This document shows positions 5,396 to 12,488 of a DNA stretch of 15,521 nucleotides, one piece after another (position 1 is the stretch's first letter; the number at the start of each line of letters is the position of its first letter). Source of the stretch: HyVt-560 sp964577195 (lineage in GTDB: Bacteria; Pseudomonadota; Gammaproteobacteria; UWMA-0217); the NCBI GenBank assembly GCA_964577195.1, contig CAZNYF010000064.1:1-15521 (forward strand). Direction: 5' to 3'. Position numbers and translations under genes: made by a program. The notes beneath the pieces were generated by a model. That model saw only the letters and a program-made list of their open reading frames with translations. It had not been told where the DNA came from and ran no database searches.

Positions 5396-6739
5396 ATGGC
5401 GCAAAGATCCATACTAATTGTTGGCACTGAAAAGCTATACGCTAAAGCAATGGCCAGCACACTCGAAGCATTTGGGTATTCCGCTCAATGTGCGTGGGAC
5501 AGTGATTTTGTCCTCAACACAGTTAAGAAAGAAACAACCAATTTGGTGATTTGCGAAGAAAATATGCATCCAATTACCGGCACGGAAATTATGCATAAAA
5601 TTCATGCCATAGATGCATCGATTCCAGTAATTTTAATTTCCGACTACGGCTCGGTCGAACGCGCAGTAAAAGCCATGCGCGATGGTGCGGCAGACTATCT
5701 GGTCAAACCAATAGACACTGATCACTTACTGGAATTAGTGGAGAGAGTCGCCACCACGCCAGCCCCGGATATCGCAAGCGATTCTGACATGATCGCCCAC
5801 GACCCGTATTCTCTTGAATTAATTAAGCTTGCCAAAAAAGTTGCCGAAAAAGATGTTTCGGTACTAATTTCTGGTGAAAGTGGGACCGGTAAAGAAGTAC
5901 TCGCTCGTTACGTCCACAAACAATCTCCCAGAAATAACGAACCGTTTATTGCCATTAACTGCGCAGCTATTCCAGAAAACATGCTGGAAGCGATATTATT
6001 TGGTTATGAAAAAGGTGCCTATACTGGCGCTCACCAGTCTAATTCCGGAAAATTCGAGCAAGCTCAGGGCGGCACTATACTGCTAGATGAAATTTCCGAA
6101 ATGGATCTTTCTCTGCAAGCCAAATTACTCCGTGTCCTACAGGAAAAAGAAGTTGAAAGACTCGGTAGCCATGAAACCATTGAATTAAATGTACGCGTGC
6201 TCGCTACCACCAACCGTAATTTACGTGCCGAAGTAGATGCCGGTCGATTTCGTGAAGACTTATATTATCGATTAAATGTATTTCCCCTGGATTTATTGCC
6301 TTTGCGTAGCCGCCCTGCCGACATCGTACCGTTGGCCAATCATTTAATTAAAGCGCACGTACAAATAGGGCAACCTCGGCCAGTCATCGCCTCCCCCGCC
6401 GCACTACAATTGGAAAAATATTCCTGGCCCGGCAATGTTCGTGAACTCAGCAACGTAATTCAACGAGCATTGGTTATGCATAGCGGCACCATTATTGAGG
6501 TTGATGATCTTCGCTTTGAAGCACATCAGGGAAACTCTTCTGACATTGATAATATTATTCAGACCAGTCAGCTCAATAGAAACCTAAAATCCAGAGAGCA
6601 TGAATTAATTCTCACAGCACTGGAAAAAGGGAACGGCAGCAGAAAAATAGCCGCACAAGAACTCGGAATTAGTCCAAGAACACTACGCTATAAATTAGCA
6701 AAAATGCGCGACCTTGGATTAGAAATCCCCGCAGCATAA
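5396..6739 (+). CDS. fleR: FleR/FlrC-like sigma54 activator with degenerate receiver domain
   Basis: A 447-aa NtrC-family activator, named FleR/FlrC from its place between fleQ and fliE. Domain order: receiver (about 4-118), sigma54 AAA+ (about 130-365) with Walker A GESGTGKE (160-167), GAYTGA loop (207-212, Tyr in place of the usual Phe) and Walker B GGTILLDEIS (225-234), then a Fis-type helix-turn-helix (about 414-437). The receiver keeps the fold pattern and the late Lys (K104), but the acidic pair normally after beta1 reads Gly10-Thr11, the phosphoacceptor position is Glu54 instead of Asp, and the switch Thr is Ser82. Phosphorylation by a FleS-type kinase therefore looks impossible, and no fleS gene is present beside it. 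GGAG 8 nt before the ATG supports the start, and a sigma54 promoter lies just upstream. It likely activates later flagellar genes; fliE starts 44 nt after its stop. Confidence 0.88.
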   Translation: MAQRSILIVGTEKLYAKAMASTLEAFGYSAQCAWDSDFVLNTVKKETTNLVICEENMHPITGTEIMHKIHAIDASIPVILISDYGSVERAVKAMRDGAADYLVKPIDTDHLLELVERVATTPAPDIASDSDMIAHDPYSLELIKLAKKVAEKDVSVLISGESGTGKEVLARYVHKQSPRNNEPFIAINCAAIPENMLEAILFGYEKGAYTGAHQSNSGKFEQAQGGTILLDEISEMDLSLQAKLLRVLQEKEVERLGSHETIELNVRVLATTNRNLRAEVDAGRFREDLYYRLNVFPLDLLPLRSRPADIVPLANHLIKAHVQIGQPRPVIASPAALQLEKYSWPGNVRELSNVIQRALVMHSGTIIEVDDLRFEAHQGNSSDIDNIIQTSQLNRNLKSREHELILTALEKGNGSRKIAAQELGISPRTLRYKLAKMRDLGLEIPAA

Positions 6740-6783
6740 TTACTTTCAAAAGCGTCTTTAACGAACATTACTGGATTTCTCTT

Positions 6784-7107
6784 ATGGAACCGATTAGTCA
6801 TACACAATTACTAACCCAGCTCCAATCACTGGCAAAACAGGCAGGCATCAACCCAATTAACACAACGACAGGGACAGCCGCCACTCCTGAATTTAGCCAA
6901 CTGCTCAAGCAATCCATTCAAAGCGTCAATAAGCGAATGAAAACATCTGGTGCGTTAGCCAAATCTTTTGAAATGGAAAACCCTAATGTCAGCCTTGCTC
7001 AAGTCATGATTGGACGGCAAAAATCGCGGGTTTCATTTGAGGCATTACTGCAAGTTAGAAATAAGCTGATGAATTCTTATAAAGAAATAATGAGGATGTC
7101 GATTTAG
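6784..7107 (+). CDS. fliE: Flagellar hook-basal body protein FliE
   Basis: A 107-aa protein of normal FliE length. FliE joins the MS ring to the proximal rod and is needed for export gate assembly. The conserved C-terminal half is clear: a helical segment with NPNVSLAQVMIGRQKSRVSFEALLQVRNKLMNSYKEIMRM, ending close to the C-terminus as in the family. The N-terminus is variable and rich in Gln/Thr, also usual. The start has only a poor ribosome binding site (GGAT about 7 nt upstream). I see no separate -24/-12 promoter in the 44 nt after the fleR-like gene, so it is probably transcribed with it. Confidence 0.93.
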   Translation: MEPISHTQLLTQLQSLAKQAGINPINTTTGTAATPEFSQLLKQSIQSVNKRMKTSGALAKSFEMENPNVSLAQVMIGRQKSRVSFEALLQVRNKLMNSYKEIMRMSI

Positions 7108-7161
7108 CGAATGAATTTTTCAAAAACAGAAAAATTTAGACTCTAATAAAAGAATATCTTA

Positions 7162-8826
7162 ATGAATAGTTCTAACCAACAACAAGACCAGGCTCAGGGT
7201 GTATCCCCGGCAATACCAAGCTTTAAAGAAATGGTTGCCAGTGGATTAATTTATCGCCATATCACTTCACTACTAGCGTTAGCAGGTGTGATTACTTTGG
7301 GCATCGGCTTGATTATGTGGGCTTCCAAGCCAGACTATGTGCCAATATTTGATCGCCTCAGCAATCAAGACACGCAAAAAATTGCCGAATCACTGCGTGC
7401 ATCAGGTATCCCCTACCAAATAGAAAATGGTTCCGGGTTAGTGCTTGCGCCAGCTGACCAGCTACAAAAAGCTCGTATGCAATTAGCTTCGGAAGGGTTT
7501 TCCTCTCGTGATGGCGTGGGTGTTGAAATGTTGCAGCAAGAGCAAAGTCTCGGCACCAGCAGATTCATCGAAACTGCACGTTATCATCATGCACTGGAAA
7601 CCGAGTTAAGCCGTACCATCAGCAACATGCGGAATGTTGATTCCGCACGCCTTCATTTAGCCTTGCCCAAACAATCTGTATTTATTCGTGACCGAGCCAA
7701 ACCCAGTGCGTCGGTAATGATTAAGTTAATGCCTGGCCGTACACTTGAAGGGGGACAAGTGACATCCATTGTGCAAATGATTGCGTCCAGCATACCGCAC
7801 CTTGAAGCGTCCCAAGTGACCGTAGTGGATCAATGGGGGAAACTACTTTCCAGTGGTGGCGATGATAGTGGTATGGATGTCGCCAGCAAACAATTTGACT
7901 ACGCACGTAAGCTCGAAAATGTTTACGCCAAGCGTATTGAAGAACTGCTTGCACCTATTTTAGGCTTAGGTGCTATTCGTGCCAAAGTCTCTGCGGAAGT
8001 TGATTTTACGCTACAAGAAAAAACCCAAGAGCAATTCGACCCGGGTGAAGGGAAAATTCGTAGTGAGCAAACTGAAGAGCAAAGCTCAAGCGGATCACTC
8101 GCCGCCATTGGAATACCAGGCGCATTATCCAATCAACCGCCGGAAGCCGGAACAACGGATAAAAACAAAAATACGAAAACTGATAAAGCAGAAAAACCCA
8201 CCAATGTCAGCACTCAGGCAATCCGAAATTTTGAGCTGGATAAAACCATTACACACTCTCGTAGCTCAACAGGTAATTTGCGTAAATTATCTGTTGCGGT
8301 GCTGGTTGATAACAAAGCATCGATCAATGAAGCAGGGGAAGAAATTCGTACAGCTTTGACAGAAGAAGAAATCACCACCATCACCAACATGGTTAAAGGT
8401 GCGATTGGTTTCAATCAGCAACGAGGCGACTCTGTGACAGTATTTAATCAAGCCTTCCAGCCAGTTGAACAAATCGAAGCCATTGATGGTCCTGCTTTTT
8501 ACGAACAACCCTGGGTCTGGAGTATGGCTAAACAGGTGTTAGTTGGGTTTGCGATTTTAATTCTGGTGATTTTTCTGGCACGCCCGGCGATGAAAAATTT
8601 CAAGCCTCAAAATACCGACAAGAAAAACAAAAAAGAAGCATCAGAGAATAGTGATGGACTGGCTGATGATAAAGTTTCTTTAAGTTATGACAGTAGTGGC
8701 GCGCCCCAATTAATGGCCCCCCCTCAGGCTTATGGAGATGTTCTCAATGTTGCGCGGGGACTGGCTCATGAAGACCCCAAACGCGTTGCTAAAGTAATAA
8801 AGACCTGGGTCGAAGAAAATGTCTAA
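7162..8826 (+). CDS. fliF: Flagellar MS-ring protein FliF
   Basis: A 554-aa inner-membrane protein that forms the MS ring, the base on which rotor and export apparatus assemble. Two membrane segments are visible, about 34-54 and 458-474, with the large periplasmic ring-building part between them. Family signatures include PIFDRLSNQD and the region RTISNMRNVDSARLHLALPK followed by PSASVMIKL. The cytoplasmic C-terminus ends in VLNVARGLAHEDPKRVAKVIKTWV, the helix that binds the N-terminal domain of FliG. A low-complexity Lys/Thr-rich stretch (about 333-349) lies in the periplasmic part, as in many FliF proteins. Its last 8 nt overlap the start of fliG, so the two are translationally coupled. The ribosome binding site is a weak purine run. 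Confidence 0.96.
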   Translation: MNSSNQQQDQAQGVSPAIPSFKEMVASGLIYRHITSLLALAGVITLGIGLIMWASKPDYVPIFDRLSNQDTQKIAESLRASGIPYQIENGSGLVLAPADQLQKARMQLASEGFSSRDGVGVEMLQQEQSLGTSRFIETARYHHALETELSRTISNMRNVDSARLHLALPKQSVFIRDRAKPSASVMIKLMPGRTLEGGQVTSIVQMIASSIPHLEASQVTVVDQWGKLLSSGGDDSGMDVASKQFDYARKLENVYAKRIEELLAPILGLGAIRAKVSAEVDFTLQEKTQEQFDPGEGKIRSEQTEEQSSSGSLAAIGIPGALSNQPPEAGTTDKNKNTKTDKAEKPTNVSTQAIRNFELDKTITHSRSSTGNLRKLSVAVLVDNKASINEAGEEIRTALTEEEITTITNMVKGAIGFNQQRGDSVTVFNQAFQPVEQIEAIDGPAFYEQPWVWSMAKQVLVGFAILILVIFLARPAMKNFKPQNTDKKNKKEASENSDGLADDKVSLSYDSSGAPQLMAPPQAYGDVLNVARGLAHEDPKRVAKVIKTWVEENV

Positions 8827-9835
8827 TCCACAAGAAGCTGATGGCATGCTAAAAGGCTCTCAGCGCGCCGCTATTTTGCTGATGACGCTGGGTGAAGAAA
8901 AAGCCTCGGAAATATTAAAGCTGATGGAACCAGAGGAAGTTCAATCTGTTGGCTCTGCGATGACATCTCTGAAAAACATCAGCCAGACCAATATTTCTCA
9001 AGTACTGGATGGGTTTATCACTCAAGTGGGGAAAGAATCTTCGCTCTCTTTAGGAACAGATTCTTTTCTGCGTAATACTTTAGTCAGTGCTTTGGGACGT
9101 GACAAAGCCAATAGTGTTCTTTCTCAAGTGCATATGGATGCTGAATCCCACGGCCTCGAATCATTAAAGTGGATGGACCCAAAAGCCATCCATCACGTTA
9201 TTCAAAATGAGCATCCACAAATCATTGCCATCGTGCTCACGCATTTAATGCGTGATAAAGCAGGCGCTGTGCTGGATTTATTACCAGATAACGTGCAAAC
9301 CGATGTGATGGTACGCGTTGCAAGTCTTGATTCCGTTCATCCTGCCGCACTCGAAGAGCTGGACACTATTTTAAAGCTACGCTTTGAAAAAGAGCCCGAG
9401 GTTAGCATTTCTAAAATTGGTGGAATTAAAGTTGCGGCAGAAATACTCAATACCGTTTCCAGCGCTACCGAAGGCCGCGTATTTGAAGCATTGAATGAAT
9501 ACAACGACGACATGAGCGAACAAATCCAGGAAAGTATGTTTGTCTTTGAAAACCTGTTGGCACTGGATGATCGCGGCATGCAATTACTTTTGCGTGAAAT
9601 CCCTCAAGATAAACTGGTTAAAGCGCTTAAAGGTACTTCCATCGAAATTCGCAATAAAATATTTGATAACGTCTCCGCTACCGCTGCGGAACTGATGCGC
9701 GATGATTTGGATGCAATGGGCCCAATTCGCTTGCGAGAAGTTGAAGATTTACAAAAAGAAATCATGGCGGTTGCTCAACGGCTAGCGGAAGAAGGACAAA
9801 TTGCGCTGGGTAATAAAGACGATGAATTTGTTTAA
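8819..9835 (+). CDS. fliG: Flagellar motor switch protein FliG
   Basis: A 338-aa cytoplasmic rotor protein that links FliF to FliM and interacts with the stator MotA. Domains in order: N-terminal FliF-binding part (about 1-100), middle domain with the EHPQ motif (131-134), a GG-containing linker (201-202), the MFVFENL motif (240-246) and the torque domain. In the torque domain, RDDLDAMGPIRL (294-305) carries the conserved charged residues. Length and motifs are normal. The start overlaps the end of fliF by 8 nt. The stop codon TAA is part of a TTAA repeated on the far side of a small mobile-element-like insertion, so that insertion left the FliG protein intact. Confidence 0.97.
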   Translation: MSNPQEADGMLKGSQRAAILLMTLGEEKASEILKLMEPEEVQSVGSAMTSLKNISQTNISQVLDGFITQVGKESSLSLGTDSFLRNTLVSALGRDKANSVLSQVHMDAESHGLESLKWMDPKAIHHVIQNEHPQIIAIVLTHLMRDKAGAVLDLLPDNVQTDVMVRVASLDSVHPAALEELDTILKLRFEKEPEVSISKIGGIKVAAEILNTVSSATEGRVFEALNEYNDDMSEQIQESMFVFENLLALDDRGMQLLLREIPQDKLVKALKGTSIEIRNKIFDNVSATAAELMRDDLDAMGPIRLREVEDLQKEIMAVAQRLAEEGQIALGNKDDEFV

Positions 9836-9995
9836 GGGCATCTCTAAAAATAGAAGTGCTGCTGAGGGAAATCAGAAACAGTGCAGTTTTTATACGAAAA
9901 TGAGGCGAATACTGGGTGTATTTAACGATTTTTTGGATAAAAAAGGTGCTGTTTACGGTTTTTCTCAGTGGTACTTTGTATTTTTAGAGGTGCCC
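9836..9995. mobile_element. MITE-like element between fliG and fliH (160 bp, 17-bp inverted ends, TTAA duplication)
   Basis: The left end GGGCATCTCTAAAAATA (9836-9852) and right end TATTTTTAGAGGTGCCC (9979-9995) are inverted repeats with one mismatch in 17 (T9841/G9990, a G-U pair in RNA). TTAA flanks both ends (9832-9835 and 9996-9999), as expected for a target-site duplication; the left copy supplies the fliG stop codon. Weaker inverted similarity continues inward from both ends. The element encodes no transposase, so it would need one in trans. The TTAA target fits the YTAR preference of some IS5-family elements, but the parent is unknown. Without the element the fliG-fliH gap would be about 28 nt. 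Confidence 0.75.
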
Positions 9996-10027
9996 TTAAT
10001 CCTGAATCAACCCACTGAAATAGTAGA

Positions 10028-10675
10028 ATGACTAATATCAAGCAACCGCAATCCTCCCAACCCTGGAATTTACCACTGATAGGTAATACTGACTCCCAAT
10101 CAGCAGCAGAATTTGTACGTTCGACCTTTAGCTCGCCTTCTTGTACAGACCAACAAAAAGATTTAGCCGTCGAAGAAGGCTTTCAAAAAGGTTACAAAGA
10201 AGGTTTGCTCGCCGCTCAAAATGAAGTCTCGCAACAACAAACAGATTTAACCCGGACTTTAGAACTTTTGCGAAACCCGCTCAAAAAAATTGACGCTCAG
10301 GTTGAGCATGAGCTAGTGGAACTAGCTCTGGCTGTAGCAAAACAAATATTGCGCCGGGAAATTAAAACCGAGCCTCAGCATATCGTTGGACTGATTCGCA
10401 CCGCAGTAGAACAACTCCCGCCAGGTGATCCCGAGATTAATATTCATCTTCATCCTGAAGATGCCGGTGCGGTCGAAAAGACGCTCAAAAAATACGATGC
10501 GGATCACGAGTGGAATATTGTGAAAGACTCGGCAATCCATCGTACAGATTGCAAAATTCATGCAGAGCCCTCATTTATAGATGCCAGTGCGGAAGCCATT
10601 ATTAATCGCCTCGCAGTTGATATCCTGGGTGGCGAACGCAGCGATGATCGACCTCCCGCAGAGCGGGCAAAATAG
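10028..10675 (+). CDS. fliH: Flagellar export ATPase regulator FliH
   Basis: A 215-aa protein that binds and holds the FliI ATPase and docks it to the export gate and C-ring. Features seen: an N-terminal QPWNLP with Trp13, like the Trp residues used for contact with FlhA/FliN; a GxxxGxxxG run (51-59) typical of FliH; a helical middle; and a C-terminal domain with ELALAVAKQILRRE and the closing pattern of FliH/YscL proteins (DASAEAIINRLAV). The C-terminal tail is polar and Arg/Asp-rich. The gene starts 28 nt after the right TTAA of the insertion. Only a weak ribosome binding site (AGTAGA) precedes the ATG. The stop lies 1 nt before the likely fliI start. Confidence 0.92.
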   Translation: MTNIKQPQSSQPWNLPLIGNTDSQSAAEFVRSTFSSPSCTDQQKDLAVEEGFQKGYKEGLLAAQNEVSQQQTDLTRTLELLRNPLKKIDAQVEHELVELALAVAKQILRREIKTEPQHIVGLIRTAVEQLPPGDPEINIHLHPEDAGAVEKTLKKYDADHEWNIVKDSAIHRTDCKIHAEPSFIDASAEAIINRLAVDILGGERSDDRPPAERAK

Positions 10676-10676
10676 T

Positions 10677-12014
10677 ATGCCCGCGCAAAACTGGGGAAGC
10701 TATCTAGCCAATGTAAGGGAAAACCTGAGCATTCCCAAACCGGTTGTCGAAGGTCGCCTGACGCGCATGGCAGGACTGACCATAGAGGCGATAGGCTGTC
10801 AGGCAGCGATGGGTTCCCGCTGCACAATCGAGACACCAGATGACCACTCAATTGACTGTGAGGTTGTCGGGTTTGCTTTGGATAAAACATTTTTAATGCC
10901 GACAGGAGAGCTGCACGGACTCTCTCCCGGTGCACGCGTAATCCCCACCGGTAAGCTTTTGCAGATACCGGTGGGCGATGGTTTATTGGGTAGAGTCATT
11001 GATGCAAACGGTCAACCGCTGGATGACCTGGGGAAAATATCTGCTACCGAGAAACGCCCGCTTACAGCCAAACCCATTAACCCTCTTTCCCGACGCGCCA
11101 TTGATACACCGCTGGACGTGGGCGTCCGAGCCATCAACGCGATGCTCACAATTGGTCGCGGTCAACGTATTGGCTTATTCGCTGGTAGCGGTGTGGGCAA
11201 GAGCGTGCTGCTGGGAATGATGACTAAAAATACCGAAGCAGATGTCGTTGTCGTCGGGCTGATTGGAGAGCGCGGTCGCGAGGTAAACGAATTTGTGCGC
11301 GAAAACCTGGGAGCAGAAGGATTGAAACGCGCAGTTGTGGTCGCAGTCCCTGCAGATATGCCGCCGCTTAAACGCTTGCATGGTGCGATGACGGCGACCA
11401 GCATTGCAGAATATTTTCGTGATCAGGGAAAAAATGTTTTATTACTGATCGATTCGTTAACACGATACGCCCAAGCTCAACGCGAAATTGGTTTAGCCAT
11501 TGGCGAACCTCCGGCGACCAAAGGATACCCGCCCTCTGTATTCGCAAAATTGCCCAAACTGGTAGAACGTGCGGGTAATACTGGCGCGCATACCGGCTCC
11601 ATTACTGCAATTTACACAGTTCTTGCTGAGGGTGATGACCAGAATGATCCCGTCGTCGATGCAGCCAGAGCGGTATTGGATGGTCATATCGTTTTATCCC
11701 GACGCATTGCAGAAACAGGCCAGTTTCCGGCGATAGACGTGGAAGCTTCAATTAGTCGATTGATGAGCAAAATCACTGAAAAACGACATCGTGAAACAGT
11801 GATGAAATTTCGCGCCATGCTGAGTCTTTATCATCAAAATGAAGATTTAATCAGTACCGGAATTTATCAACCAGGCTCTAATCCTGACTTAGATCAAGCA
11901 ATTTCCCTGCACCCGAAAATCCGCGAATTTCTCACTCAGGATCAATTTGATTCTGTTTCATTTGAACAAAGTCTTGCACAACTGGAAATATTAATGAGTG
12001 AGCAGGAAACATGA
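10677..12014 (+). CDS. fliI: Flagellum-specific ATPase FliI
   Basis: A 445-aa ATPase of the type III export apparatus, related to F1 beta subunits; it unloads chaperones and helps feed flagellar substrates to the export gate. Walker A is AGSGVGKS (169-176), the GERGRE catalytic loop is at 197-202 and Walker B ends at Asp259 (LLLIDSLTRYAQ). The export-ATPase signature GEPPATKGYPPSVFAKLPKLVERAG is intact. I chose the ATG at 10677, 1 nt after the fliH stop, because MPAQNWGSYLANV followed by VVEGRLTRMAGLTIEA matches the usual FliI N-terminus and length. An in-frame ATG at 10644 is possible; the open frame reaches back to 10581, but that would add non-homologous residues. The stop overlaps the fliJ start. 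Confidence 0.95.
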   Translation: MPAQNWGSYLANVRENLSIPKPVVEGRLTRMAGLTIEAIGCQAAMGSRCTIETPDDHSIDCEVVGFALDKTFLMPTGELHGLSPGARVIPTGKLLQIPVGDGLLGRVIDANGQPLDDLGKISATEKRPLTAKPINPLSRRAIDTPLDVGVRAINAMLTIGRGQRIGLFAGSGVGKSVLLGMMTKNTEADVVVVGLIGERGREVNEFVRENLGAEGLKRAVVVAVPADMPPLKRLHGAMTATSIAEYFRDQGKNVLLLIDSLTRYAQAQREIGLAIGEPPATKGYPPSVFAKLPKLVERAGNTGAHTGSITAIYTVLAEGDDQNDPVVDAARAVLDGHIVLSRRIAETGQFPAIDVEASISRLMSKITEKRHRETVMKFRAMLSLYHQNEDLISTGIYQPGSNPDLDQAISLHPKIREFLTQDQFDSVSFEQSLAQLEILMSEQET

Positions 12015-12451
12015 GGGAGAAAAAGAATCTACAAAAATTGTTGAATTTAACCCGCCATTCAGAACAGGTTAAAACACATGAATTATCCCAGCGCCTGGCA
12101 GCACAAAAAGATGCCACTGAGCGTTTGTACCAACTTAAAGACTATCTTTCCGAGTACCAAACAGGTTCAAGTTCAAGCAAGATGGCAGAGCTGCAAAACC
12201 AGCGCAGCTTCACATTACAACTCACTCAAGCCATTACAGAGCAAAAGCAAAAAACCAAACAACTTGAAGAACTCCTCAAGCCAAGCTATAAAAACTGGAT
12301 GATGGCAAAACAACGGCGCGAGGCGGTGGAAGCAGCAATTACTGACTATGCTGAAGAGCTGTTGGAAAACGAAGAACGGCAATTACAAAAAGACATGGAA
12401 ACTTATGCCGCTCGTAACCTTAAAGACACGCTCCAAAAAGAAACTGAATAA
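12011..12451 (+). CDS. fliJ: Flagellar export chaperone-like protein FliJ
   Basis: A 146-aa, almost entirely helical, charged protein predicted to form a long coiled coil, as FliJ does. FliJ sits in the centre of the FliI hexamer and contacts FlhA to open the export gate. Sequence conservation is low in this family, so the call rests on size, the coiled-coil pattern with an N-terminal LNLTRHSEQVKTHELSQRL segment, and its place after fliI. The start codon overlaps the fliI stop (ATGA), with AGGA just upstream. The next gene begins 37 nt downstream and is not flagellar, so fliJ appears to close the flagellar block in this window. Confidence 0.88.
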   Translation: MREKKNLQKLLNLTRHSEQVKTHELSQRLAAQKDATERLYQLKDYLSEYQTGSSSSKMAELQNQRSFTLQLTQAITEQKQKTKQLEELLKPSYKNWMMAKQRREAVEAAITDYAEELLENEERQLQKDMETYAARNLKDTLQKETE

Positions 12452-12488
12452 AGCCTTATGAAACCAATACCGGGCAAAAATCGTATCA

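Noticed and set aside
6740..6783. Search for a sigma54 promoter before fliE
   Set aside because: No GG-N10-GC pair with matching flanks in this gap or the end of the preceding gene.
9801..10031. 76-aa open frame running through the fliG-fliH gap
   Set aside because: It overlaps the end of fliG and crosses the MITE-like element; no ribosome binding site and no protein-like pattern.
10558..10935. 125-aa minus-strand frame across the fliH-fliI junction
   Set aside because: Antisense to two well-supported genes; no independent signal.
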